Source: Deltaproteobacteria bacterium (GTDB lineage Bacteria; Desulfobacterota; Desulfobacteria; Desulfobacterales; JAFDCJ01). From it: a DNA stretch of 14,733 nt. The stretch covers positions 1 through 14,733 of the forward strand of contig JAJRVC010000311.1 of NCBI GenBank assembly GCA_024277475.1, read 5' to 3'. The translations under genes and the position numbers were made by a program. Below the pieces are notes generated by a model. The model saw only the letters and a list, made by a program, of their open reading frames with translations. It ran no database searches and was not told the DNA's origin. Below are positions 1-6,252 of this stretch, one piece after another; the first letter of the stretch is position 1; each line of letters starts with the position of its first letter.

Positions 1-652
1 CAACCTTTTTACCCTTGCGTAGAATCGTCACCCGATCCGACTGCAGCACTTCGTTCAGCTTATGGCTGATGAGAATCACGGACATATTCTTGTGGGTCAT
101 AACGCGCAGGATTTCAAACAAGGCACGCGACTCCTGGGGAGTCAAAGCAGCAGTGGGCTCATCCAGAATCAACAGGCGCGCACCCACATAGAGTGCTTTA
201 AGGATCTCAATCCACTGTTGCTGACCCACTGGCAACTGCCACACCTTCGTTGCCAGGTCCAGTTCCACACAATACCGCTCACAAAGCCGCTTGACTTCCT
301 TCTCGGCCTTGCCCAGATTCAGTAGGATTCCGGACGTATCGGTACCGACAATGATGTTTTCCAAAACGCTCAGGGTCGGCACCAGTACAAAGTGCTGGTG
401 TACCATTCCGATACCGTGGGCGATAGCTTCGGCCGGAGACGACATCTGAACAGGTTGGCCCTCCACAAAAATCTTACCCTGCTCCGGCTTATAGAAACCG
501 TAGATGCACTCGGCCAAGGTAGACTTGCCGGCACCGTTTTCACCCAGCAGACAGTGTATCTCACCCGGCCGGACATCGAAGGAAACCGAATCGATGGCAA
601 CAACTTGATGAAATTTCTTAGTCAAAGCTTGAGTGCGGAGCAATTGTTCCAT
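1..652 (-). CDS. ABC transporter ATP-binding protein, BMP/nucleoside-type (YufO/NupO-like), 3' end beyond window
   Basis: Only the first 217 residues are visible; the gene runs off the left edge. They form a complete first ATPase domain of the kind that powers BMP-dependent importers for nucleosides and similar solutes at the inner membrane; family members are about 500 residues with two such domains, so a second half is expected outside the window. Visible motifs: Walker A GENGAGKST (37-45), Q-loop Q86 inside the family-typical MVHQHFVLVPTLSVLENI, signature LPVGQQQ (140-146, where LSVGxQQ is usual), Walker B LLILDEP (160-166) and switch histidine H197. The ATG at 650-652 follows an AGGGT Shine-Dalgarno with a 5-base spacer. 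It starts 15 bases after the stop of the BMP binding-protein gene, so the two are one operon; permease genes presumably follow to the left. Family assignment is firm, substrate unknown. Confidence 0.93.
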   Translation of the reverse strand, partial: MEQLLRTQALTKKFHQVVAIDSVSFDVRPGEIHCLLGENGAGKSTLAECIYGFYKPEQGKIFVEGQPVQMSSPAEAIAHGIGMVHQHFVLVPTLSVLENIIVGTDTSGILLNLGKAEKEVKRLCERYCVELDLATKVWQLPVGQQQWIEILKALYVGARLLILDEPTAALTPQESRALFEILRVMTHKNMSVILISHKLNEVLQSDRVTILRKGKKV

Positions 653-667
653 TTAGAACCCTGAAAA

Positions 668-1693
668 TTAATCTGATTTTGGCAGTGAGGAATCCAGCTC
701 GACCTTGAGTTTGCCCGCCATGATATCGGCCCTGGCTTGTGCGACTTTGGCCTTTACGTCCTCCGGAATGACACTGTCGAAATTGTGGTAGGGCGCAATA
801 TCGGATCCGCCTTCGGCCATGGAGTACCAAACCTTTTCCATGGGAGCCTTGTAAGGCTTGCCGGTTGCATGGTGATCGCGCCACTGCCCAATGACATAAT
901 TGATTTGGGGATCCCAGTTCAAGACGGTACTCGTGGGGATGACCTCGGGGGCCACGGCGTTCAGGTCGACATAATTTCCGAAACAGTAGACATTTTTTTG
1001 TTTGCAGGTTTCGAAGGACTCGCCCAGCTGGAGGATAAAATCGGCTCCGGCTGCAATCTGAGCATTGGCGGCCTCGGAGGCCTTGGCCGGATCGTACCAG
1101 CTTTCGATGAAGCTCACCTTGACCTTGATGCCTGTATTCACCGATTGGGCTCCAGCGCGGTAAGCATGGATCTGGTCATTGACGTCGTCCGCCGGAAACA
1201 ATCCTACAACGCCCAATACATTGCTTTTGGTCATGGACCCTGCGATCAGTCCCAATAGATATGAGGGCTCATGCAGATGGGCGTATAGCAGATAGGCATT
1301 ATCGCCCAGGGGTCGGTTGCCGGACCCGGTCACCACAAATAAGATATCCGGATACTTGGCTTTAATTGATTCGACTTCATCGGATGCCGAGCTGTGAAAC
1401 CAGATAATCCCGTACTTCCCGGTTTCGGCATAGACTTCGATCACAGGCAGGACTTTGTCACCGTAAATATTTTCGGAATAATCCAATTCCAACTCCAAAC
1501 CATGGGGTTTGGCAGCTTTCACCCGCTCGAAGGAATCAATCCAGGAGGCTGTCCACGCATTTTCGATAGGCGATACGAATACCGCCGCCACTTTAAGTTT
1601 TTTCGGTACGTCACCGGCCGAGGCGGGAAAAACCGCAACCGATAAAAGCATCAGACCAGCCAGCAGGACGTGCAAAACACCAGATTGTTTCAT
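668..1693 (-). CDS. BMP family ABC transporter substrate-binding protein
   Basis: Periplasmic solute receptor of the basic membrane protein (BMP, PF02608-type) family, which feeds ribose/galactose-type permeases and in characterised cases binds nucleosides. The 341-residue product starts with a classical signal peptide: MKQ, hydrophobic core 6-22, then ASA|GD at 24-28. No lipobox cysteine is present, so it should be a soluble periplasmic protein. The mature part shows BMP features: ETGKYGIIWFHSSASDEVE (a region where the family reads GF--D), VVGLFPADDVNDQIHAYRAGA, and an SWYDPAKASEAANAQIAAGAD helix. An ATG 15 bases upstream (1708) is in frame, but it overlaps the GGAGGG ribosome site (1701-1706) that sits 7 bases before the 1693 ATG, so 1693 is the better start. 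It is the first gene of the operon with the ATPase to its left. Substrate cannot be read from sequence. Confidence 0.93.
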   Translation of the reverse strand: MKQSGVLHVLLAGLMLLSVAVFPASAGDVPKKLKVAAVFVSPIENAWTASWIDSFERVKAAKPHGLELELDYSENIYGDKVLPVIEVYAETGKYGIIWFHSSASDEVESIKAKYPDILFVVTGSGNRPLGDNAYLLYAHLHEPSYLLGLIAGSMTKSNVLGVVGLFPADDVNDQIHAYRAGAQSVNTGIKVKVSFIESWYDPAKASEAANAQIAAGADFILQLGESFETCKQKNVYCFGNYVDLNAVAPEVIPTSTVLNWDPQINYVIGQWRDHHATGKPYKAPMEKVWYSMAEGGSDIAPYHNFDSVIPEDVKAKVAQARADIMAGKLKVELDSSLPKSD

Positions 1694-1751
1694 TGAATAA
1701 CCCTCCATTTTTTCTTTTACGTTTACATTCGAATGTTTGCCCCCGGATTAA

Positions 1752-1845
1752 CCGGAAATAACAAATAACAATATCCAAATCTCAAATAAGATCAAAAGCC
1801 AAGTGTTTGGGATTTTGAATTTCGGTCTTTGTTATTTGAAATTTT
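1752..1845. repeat. AT-rich imperfect inverted repeat, about 40-base arms
   Basis: AAATAACAAA (1756-1765) is the exact reverse complement of TTTGTTATTT (1828-1837). Matching continues imperfectly inward on both sides through CAAATCTCAAAT on the left and its counterpart ATTTTGAATTTCGG-like sequence on the right, leaving a short centre near 1795-1805. It lies in the leader between the candidate promoter and the BMP gene. AT-rich CAAATAACAAAT-type repeats are common between genes in environmental anaerobes, so a dispersed repeat is more likely than a gene-specific regulator. No T-run follows it on the minus strand in the manner of a terminator. Confidence 0.5.
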
Positions 1846-1878
1846 TAAATTACTGCAACCTGACACCTTCGGTATCGA

Positions 1879-1890
1879 ACAACATGTTGT
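1879..1890. promoter_or_regulatory. Perfect 12-bp palindrome ACAACATGTTGT in the BMP operon leader
   Basis: ACAACATGTTGT is a perfect 12-base palindrome about 30 bases downstream of the predicted start site of the BMP operon. Position and symmetry would suit a dimeric repressor, but a single short palindrome can arise by chance. Confidence 0.25.
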
Positions 1891-1908
1891 CATAAAAACC
1901 CGATAAGA

Positions 1909-1956
1909 GTCCGGCAGGTGCCGGACCTTCTAACATATATTTTAGGACGCTGTCAA
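1909..1956 (-). promoter_or_regulatory. Candidate sigma70 promoter of the BMP transporter operon, with an 18-bp dyad at the start site
   Basis: On the minus strand there is a perfect -35 TTGACA (plus-strand 1951-1956). An 18-base spacer then leads to TAGAAG (1927-1932), a 4/6 -10 box preceded by TG as in an extended -10 promoter (17 bases to TTAGAA is the alternative). Immediately downstream lies the perfect dyad GTCCGGC-AGGT-GCCGGAC (1909-1926), covering the expected +1 near 1920. This would give a leader of roughly 225 bases. The dyad could be an operator or a leader hairpin. Motif-level evidence only. Confidence 0.4.
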
Positions 1957-2238
1957 AATGATGTTCGCAGTTCCCGTGTCGCAGGCGCGTATCAGCCGGC
2001 CAGCTCCTTGTTCGCCCTTGCGGCAATTGCATCCAAAGTTAAACCTCTGATTCTTATGGTTTATGACTGAAAAGATATTAATTCTTGATCACGAAGAATA
2101 CGAGCGGGGGGGGACTTAAGATTTTTTATCTAAAAGATCCTAAAATTTTATTTTTGTGCTTTTTGAGCCTTTTTGCGGCCATATCAAATCTAATCTTCCA
2201 ACTTCTCAACCTGGCCTCATTGCCACGCATAGAAAGCT

Positions 2239-2613
2239 TCATCCCAGGATGCGCTCATACGCAATCAGCGCCCAAACAACGGCAGCGGTGATCATGCTGA
2301 TAAATGCTGCAGCGGAGCCCAGATCTTTTGCCAGTTTTGATAATTTGTGTCGTTCCGGCCCAATTCGATCCACTACCGCCTCCACTGCAGAGTTCAGCAA
2401 CTCGACAATGAGAATCGACATAGCGGATACAATCAGCAGAGCCCGCTCCACCGCAGTTCTTCCAAGCCAAAGGCCCACCGGAAACATTAGGAGAATTATT
2501 GTAGCTTCCCACCGAAACGCCTGTTCATTTTTCCAGGCAGCCTTGATGCCGGCCACCGACCAAATGACGGCTTTTATGATATGCCCTATGATCGTATCCT
2601 TTGCTTCTCCCAT
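2239..2613 (-). CDS. dgkA: Diacylglycerol kinase (prokaryotic, integral membrane)
   Basis: Phosphorylates diacylglycerol (and often undecaprenol) with ATP in the inner membrane, recycling lipid for phospholipid or cell-envelope synthesis. The 124-residue product is close to the usual length of about 122. The N-terminal amphipathic part carries the family motif NEQAFRWEA (29-37, with E30 and E36). The catalytic stretch VELLNSAVEAVVDR (70-83) contains E71, N74, E78 and D82, which correspond to E69, N72, E76 and D80 of the E. coli enzyme with a constant offset of two. Three membrane helices are evident (about 37-53, 57-75 and 98-118). Its ATG lies 13 bases after the stop of the 61-residue gene with only a weak ribosome site, so translation is probably coupled. 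It is the last gene of the paaK-like operon; the functional link to a CoA ligase is not obvious. Confidence 0.96.
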   Translation of the reverse strand: MGEAKDTIIGHIIKAVIWSVAGIKAAWKNEQAFRWEATIILLMFPVGLWLGRTAVERALLIVSAMSILIVELLNSAVEAVVDRIGPERHKLSKLAKDLGSAAAFISMITAAVVWALIAYERILG

Positions 2614-2626
2614 AAAAAATTCTCTT

Positions 2627-2812
2627 TTAATCAGGCCTTTCCAGTTCTACAACGTCGGTAATATTAATCTCCAGCATTTTTATGCCGGCCGAAATTCGCA
2701 CGATATTTCTGGCAATGGCTGGAAAATTTTCCCCCGCCAGGCTAAGCTCCTCGGCGGTTCTTTTCATCAATTTAATTTTGGAGTCAATCTCATTCAGGTC
2801 GAATTGTGGCAT
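2627..2812 (-). CDS. Small conserved-looking protein of unknown function (61 aa)
   Basis: I do not recognise this family. The 61-residue product is soluble and looks mostly helical. An N-terminal charged segment (LNEIDSKIKLMKRTAEEL, 6-23) is followed by FPAIARNIVRISAGIKMLEINITDVVELE (30-58), with regularly spaced hydrophobics typical of a helical hairpin. It has no cysteine, signal peptide or membrane helix. It is supported as a real gene by its tight packing: the AGGA of its ribosome site overlaps the TAG stop of the CoA ligase (start 11 bases later), and its own stop is 13 bases from dgkA. It could be a small partner or regulator of the ligase. That is inference from position alone. Confidence 0.75.
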   Translation of the reverse strand: MPQFDLNEIDSKIKLMKRTAEELSLAGENFPAIARNIVRISAGIKMLEINITDVVELERPD

Positions 2813-2823
2813 ATTTTTTAATC

Positions 2824-4158
2824 CTATTTCGGTTTCTGGCGCAAGTCTTTAAAGCGTTTAGCTTTCACTTCGTACCGGGGCAAAGTTTCGCAACCGCAAA
2901 TTTCAATATCATATCGTAAATTGGTCTTTAACCTGAGCTGATCGGCCAGCTCGGATTCAACCCATTGGCACTGGTCCTGGGCTTCAGGCAATACTTCCAC
3001 TTTGAGTTTTATTCGATCCGTATGACCGACCCGGTCCACAATGACTTCGTATTCGTCTCCCAGGCCGTTGATGCCGTGAACGACCTCCTCAATCGCAGAG
3101 GGTGCCAGGAGGACACCTTTGACCTTGGTGATATCATCGGCCCTGCCGACCACGCCGCCTTTAATCAGGCGGGACGTCCGTCCGCAGGAGCACGGGTCGG
3201 CAGACCATTCGATAACATCCTTGGAGTCAAAACGAATACAGGGCTGAGCCTGGCGGTCCAGGGCGGTGATAACCATTTTTCCCCGTCGTCCCGGTTCTTC
3301 GATGATTTCGCCGCTTTCCACATCCTCGATTTCAACCAAAAACAAAGCATCGTTGACATGCAGGCCACCCGGCTGATCCCGGCACTCAAAAGACCAGGCA
3401 CCGATTTCGGTGGCTCCGGCATGATCATACACCTTGGCCCCCCAGGCGTCTTCCAAACGCCTTTTGGTACTGGGAATACTGGCACCACACTCGCCGGCAC
3501 AGGTAATTTTGTCAATGGTTAATTCAGACGGATCAATCTCCATTTTCATTTGCGCCGTCTCGGCCATCCCGAGGATATAGGTCGGGGTGCCCATCATGGC
3601 CGTGGCCTGCAATTCCCGGATTTTAAGGATCCTGGCTTTGGTGTCCAGCACTCCTCCCGGAATAACTTCGCAGCCGATCTTTTCAGCGGCATAGTGGCCA
3701 GCCCAAAAAGCGACAAAGATGTTATAGCCGAAGGGAATAAATACCCGGTCCCTGGGACGATAGCCCTGGGCCCAAAGGATATAGGACCAGCACTCTGCCC
3801 ACCACTCCCAATCCTGCCAGGTATCCGGTTGGTAGACGGGTTGGCCGGTGGTACCGCTGGTTTGGCGAAAGACGGTCACTTCTTCCAGGGGAACACAGAG
3901 GGCATCACCATAGGGAAACGGGTCCTTTCTCTGGATGTCCCGCATCATGGATTTTTCCACCTTGGGTATCCGACGAATATCTTCAAAGGAGCGGATATCC
4001 TCCGGCTTTAGGCCGGCTTCATCATAAATCTTGCGATGAAATTTTGAACGCTTATAGGTCCACTTAAAAATCTTACGAAACTTTTTAAGCTGTAGTTTTC
4101 GAATTTTTTCCCGCGGCAATGTCTCCAGCACGGGGTTCCAGTAGATTTGATCAGCCAT
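2824..4158 (-). CDS. Phenylacetate-CoA ligase family protein (PaaK-like aryl/acyl-CoA ligase)
   Basis: ANL-superfamily enzyme that adenylates a carboxylic acid with ATP and transfers it to CoA in the cytoplasm. At 444 residues it matches PaaK length. Motifs: phosphate loop QTSGTTGQP (99-107), A5-like DHAGATEIG (245-253), RFDSKD (309-314), the PaaK-type CSCGR (323-327), hinge region GRADDITKVKG (338-348), and a C-terminal YEVKAKRFKD (429-438) whose lysines 433/435 are candidates for the adenylation lysine. The start is fixed by AAGGAT eight bases before the ATG. It heads a three-gene operon with the 61-residue gene and dgkA and faces a PaaI-type thioesterase across a 389-base gap. Many anaerobes carry several such paralogues, so the substrate could be phenylacetate, another aromatic acid or a different acid; I would not name it paaK. 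Confidence 0.93.
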   Translation of the reverse strand: MADQIYWNPVLETLPREKIRKLQLKKFRKIFKWTYKRSKFHRKIYDEAGLKPEDIRSFEDIRRIPKVEKSMMRDIQRKDPFPYGDALCVPLEEVTVFRQTSGTTGQPVYQPDTWQDWEWWAECWSYILWAQGYRPRDRVFIPFGYNIFVAFWAGHYAAEKIGCEVIPGGVLDTKARILKIRELQATAMMGTPTYILGMAETAQMKMEIDPSELTIDKITCAGECGASIPSTKRRLEDAWGAKVYDHAGATEIGAWSFECRDQPGGLHVNDALFLVEIEDVESGEIIEEPGRRGKMVITALDRQAQPCIRFDSKDVIEWSADPCSCGRTSRLIKGGVVGRADDITKVKGVLLAPSAIEEVVHGINGLGDEYEVIVDRVGHTDRIKLKVEVLPEAQDQCQWVESELADQLRLKTNLRYDIEICGCETLPRYEVKAKRFKDLRQKPK

Positions 4159-4204
4159 TTTGTGTCATCCTTATATCGTTTAATACATCAAAATCAGATT
4201 CACT

Positions 4205-4407
4205 TTATAGATAGTGCCCATCCACAAAGCCTTTTTTATCCATGGGCACTGACGTAAGTTTCCAATTCAGAAATGAGCAATTTTTTCTCTGAGCAAGGCC
4301 GCACAAGGGTTTATGTCGAGACGTACTTTTCGTACTTCGCAGACGTAAACCCGCGGAGAACGCCGATCAGGGAAAAAAGGGCCATTTATGGATGGAAACT
4401 AGCTATA
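4205..4407. repeat. Complex palindromic intergenic element with three related arm units
   Basis: A 144-base imperfect palindrome runs from AGTTTCCA (4257-4264) to TGGAAACT (4393-4400). Inside it TTTTTTCTCTGA (4281-4292) pairs with TCAGGGAAAAAA (4367-4378), and GGGTTTATGTC (4307-4317) pairs with GACGTAAACCC (4342-4352). A GTAC...GTAC tip (4323-4335) closes it. A third copy of the arm unit lies just outside (4205-4240, TATAGATAGTGCCCATCCA...), matching the inverse of the right end (TATAGCTAGTTTCCATCCA...). The same left flank also forms a 9-bp hairpin AGTGCCCAT/ATGGGCACT (4213-4221, 4242-4250). No reading frame of note is inside. It resembles a fold-back or REP/MITE-type repeat more than a terminator. 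Confidence 0.7.
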
Positions 4408-4414
4408 TAATAGC

Positions 4415-4430
4415 CACATAGTCACATAGT
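4415..4430. repeat. Short tandem repeat, 2 x CACATAGT
   Basis: Two perfect 8-base units (CACATAGT CACATAGT) directly after the right end of the palindromic element, upstream of the thioesterase promoter candidate. Too short to interpret; possibly replication slippage at the element border. Confidence 0.5.
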
Positions 4431-4475
4431 CAAGAGAAAACTCCGGGAATCGTTTAAAGCTCCCAAGACTTACAA

Positions 4476-4504
4476 TTGTCACCGAACCGTATTTCTGGTA
4501 ACCT
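4476..4504 (+). promoter_or_regulatory. Candidate sigma70 promoter of the thioesterase gene
   Basis: TTGTCA (4476-4481, 5/6 match to the -35 consensus) is separated by 17 bases from TAACCT (4499-4504), a weak -10 box preceded by TG in the extended -10 position. Start of transcription would be near 4511, giving a leader of about 37 bases. A perfect TATAAT at 4406-4411 lacks a good -35 and borders the palindrome. Confidence 0.4.
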
Positions 4505-4547
4505 GACGCCATCGTTCTGATTTCGCAAAAATACGGGGAGATGATTT

Positions 4548-4979
4548 ATGGATGTGTTGGTCAAAAAAGCAATTGCCCGGGCGGTGGAAAAAGAACCGTT
4601 TGCTCAGGCGTTGCGGATGGAGCTGGTCGAATTGGAAGACGGCTATTCGGTCGTTAAAATGGAGTATAAGCCGCAAAAAATGGACAATATTTACAGCCGC
4701 GCCCACGGCGGGGCGATATATGCACTGATTGATGAGGCTTTTGAAACTGCCGGCCAGACGGACGGCACCGTGGCGGTGGCATTGAATGTAAATGTTACCT
4801 ACGTGTCCAGCCCCGAACCGGGATTGCAATTACGCGCGGAAGCCCGCCGGGTGAGCAGGACAAAAAAGACCGCAAGTTACGACATCAAAGTCACAGACCA
4901 AAACGGACGGATTATTTCCCTGTGCCAGGCCCTGGCTTTTCGCACGGGCAAACCGATTCCGTTTCTTAAAACCGGCTAA
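4548..4979 (+). CDS. PaaI-family hotdog-fold acyl-CoA thioesterase
   Basis: Hydrolyses acyl- or aryl-CoA thioesters in the cytoplasm; PaaI-type enzymes typically act as housekeeping thioesterases that release CoA from dead-end phenylacetate-pathway intermediates. The 143-residue length is normal. The hallmark HGGAIYALIDEAFETA spans 53-68, with the central-helix carboxylates D62/E63 in the catalytic position, followed by the core strand NVNVTYVSSPEPGLQLRAEAR (80-100). Start: ATG seven bases after a strong GGGGAG. It is the only convincing plus-strand gene and is divergent from the PaaK-like ligase, consistent with a ligase-thioesterase pair acting on the same CoA ester. Relatives in the hotdog superfamily include 4-hydroxybenzoyl-CoA thioesterases, so the acyl group is uncertain. 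Confidence 0.92.
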   Translation: MDVLVKKAIARAVEKEPFAQALRMELVELEDGYSVVKMEYKPQKMDNIYSRAHGGAIYALIDEAFETAGQTDGTVAVALNVNVTYVSSPEPGLQLRAEARRVSRTKKTASYDIKVTDQNGRIISLCQALAFRTGKPIPFLKTG

Positions 4980-4997
4980 AACCCCTTGCCGGTTTTT
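4968..4997 (+). terminator. Intrinsic terminator of the thioesterase gene, possibly bidirectional
   Basis: AAAACCGGC (4968-4976) pairs perfectly with GCCGGTTTT (4988-4996) around an 11-base loop and ends in T5. The stem overlaps the last codons, and the stop TAA lies in the loop. On the minus strand the same stem ends in TTTTAAG, about 107 bases after the stop of the RdhA-like gene, so it may also end the liv-rdh transcript. Confidence 0.8.
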
Positions 4998-5103
4998 CGC
5001 TTAGGCAAACTATTCGAGAGTTGAAGATCCTAACGGACTTGTCAAATTCTCACCTTTACTGAGGGTATATTTCGTACGACTCGTTAGAACCAGTCGGCCG
5101 GTA

Positions 5104-6252
5104 TCATCTTTCTACAGCCCAGTAATCCTTATTTCTGAACGGCTTGCCATAGCCTAAAAGATCATCGATCCACACGATGGGCCGGCTTAAGAAAGGCAGG
5201 TTTTTTATGTGCCAACGCGTGATGTCGTGGAGGATTCCCGAGGGTTTATTGAAAGGGCAAGTCATCACGCAGTTATTGCAATCCATCCAGTTCTTGACCC
5301 AGAACATAAAACACTTTTCCGGATTGATGTACCACTTGCGCACCCCGGAAAAGTTAGAAATCGATGGCCCCTCCAGGGTCGGTTCGCCCATGGAGATGGC
5401 CTTGGACGGACAATGCTTGGCGCACTTCAGACAGATCCGACAAAAGGCCTCAACTCCGAAATGGATGGGATGATCATAGGCCAGGGGCATATCGGTAAAC
5501 ACTTTGCAAATCCGTACCCGGGGTCCGTAGGGTTTGGTAATTAAAAGACCCATACGTCCCAATTCGCCCAGGCCGGCAGCGATAGCCAGGGGAATGGAAG
5601 GTCCCGTATCGTTGCCCGAAGGCACCGCCCGGTAGCCCAGACCCCGAATAAAAGTGGCCACCAGATTGGCCACCACCGCCTGCATGGAGTAGCCCAGACC
5701 GGTAGCCGCACCGCTGATTGCATCCGGGGAATAGCGAGTTAGATCGTAATCCATCGCCACGGCCATGACGATGGCGTGATGGCACCCTTCAGGTAGTTCC
5801 AATGGGTCGTGTGTCATCTCCAACAGATTATATTCACGGGCGTAGATCAGGTTGGGATGGGCATAGCAGGTCCCCACCAGGTCAGCTCCCAAAAACCGGG
5901 CTGCTTTTTTAACCATGCGACTGTTGGCTTCAGGCGTCTGTTCCACCGGATCCCCGGTCTCAACAAAACGTTTGACCTTATCAGCGATGTGGGTCCAGGA
6001 GTATAGGCCGTGATTGCTGCGCATGTTGCCGAAGGCAAAGTCATACTCCATGTTCCACGCGGCATTACGCAGGGCGTAGTCGGGTTTACGGTAACCGGAC
6101 CGGCTATCATACTTGACTTGGCCGTAAAGCCGGTTGCCGTGGAGAACAAAAGCATCGTCCCAGGTACGTCGTTTGAACATCTCGTTTCTCTGATCAAAGC
6201 GATAATCCGGTACATCCAAGGGAAAGAGCTCTGTTGCCGTGTTAAGTGTCAT
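5104..6252 (-). CDS. Reductive dehalogenase (RdhA)-like iron-sulfur/corrinoid protein, cytosolic form
   Basis: Matches the RdhA catalytic subunit in order. N-terminal FDQRNEMFKRRTWD (19-32) is RdhA-typical. The corrinoid-domain core runs from GLGYSMQ (185-191) through SGNDTGPSIPLA and AGLGELGRMG to GPRVRICKVFTDMPL (243-257). A first cluster motif follows, C271-X2-C274-X2-C277-X3-C281P, then a second, C314-X10-C325-X2-C328-X3-C332P, and a C-terminal DDLLGYG (363-369). Y188, N214 and R247 keep the spacing (26 and 33) that I recall for PceA Y246, N272 and R305. RdhA proteins reductively remove halogens using a corrinoid and two 4Fe-4S clusters. There is no Tat signal and no RdhB anchor gene nearby, so it should be cytosolic and probably non-respiratory; it also lacks the fused flavin reductase of BhbA-type enzymes. 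Its ATG overlaps the livF stop (TAATG) behind GGGG. A non-dehalogenating corrinoid reductase is possible; QueG is unlikely given the second cluster. Confidence 0.88.
   Translation of the reverse strand: MTLNTATELFPLDVPDYRFDQRNEMFKRRTWDDAFVLHGNRLYGQVKYDSRSGYRKPDYALRNAAWNMEYDFAFGNMRSNHGLYSWTHIADKVKRFVETGDPVEQTPEANSRMVKKAARFLGADLVGTCYAHPNLIYAREYNLLEMTHDPLELPEGCHHAIVMAVAMDYDLTRYSPDAISGAATGLGYSMQAVVANLVATFIRGLGYRAVPSGNDTGPSIPLAIAAGLGELGRMGLLITKPYGPRVRICKVFTDMPLAYDHPIHFGVEAFCRICLKCAKHCPSKAISMGEPTLEGPSISNFSGVRKWYINPEKCFMFWVKNWMDCNNCVMTCPFNKPSGILHDITRWHIKNLPFLSRPIVWIDDLLGYGKPFRNKDYWAVER

Larger units (their letters stand above)
1694..2238. other. 545-base intergenic region between dgkA and the BMP operon
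   Basis: This stretch holds the BMP promoter candidate, its dyads and the AT-rich inverted repeat. Closer to dgkA (2040-2238) I see only AT-rich sequence, a G8 tract at 2106-2113 and a dyad ATTCTT-N7-AAGAAT at 2081-2099. No classical terminator for the dgkA operon was found. A 60-codon minus-strand reading frame at 1850-2032 has an AGAGGT-like ribosome site, but it spans the promoter candidate and resembles nothing I know, so it is not called. Confidence 0.5.

Noticed and set aside
737..1258. 173-codon plus-strand frame opposite the BMP gene
   Set aside because: Antisense shadow of a clear BMP-family protein; no ribosome site or recognisable family.
1694..1956. Purine or guanidine riboswitch in the BMP operon leader
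   Set aside because: BMP transporters can be riboswitch-controlled, but I found none of the conserved core words of these classes here.
1850..2032. 60-codon minus-strand frame with an AGAGGT upstream
   Set aside because: Overlaps the BMP promoter candidate and its dyad, has no known family, and runs into the AT-rich repeat.
2106..2113. G8 homopolymer tract
   Set aside because: It is intergenic, so phase variation of a gene is not supported; could be a sequencing-prone run.
2965..3522. 185-codon plus-strand frame opposite the CoA ligase
   Set aside because: Lies wholly within the ligase gene on the other strand, with composition driven by that gene.
4205..4407. Insertion sequence or CRISPR array
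   Set aside because: No transposase frame, no target-site duplication seen, and no regularly spaced repeats; only inverted arms and one extra arm copy.
5028..5088. Hairpin CTAACG...CGTTAG after the RdhA-like gene
   Set aside because: The long loop and weak inner pairing make it no better than chance; the 4968-4997 stem is the better terminator.
5104..6252. Epoxyqueuosine reductase (QueG) as the identity of the RdhA-like protein
   Set aside because: The second cluster spacing C-X10-C-X2-C-X3-CPF, the FDQRNEMF start and the GPRVRICKVFTDMPL segment fit RdhA better than QueG.
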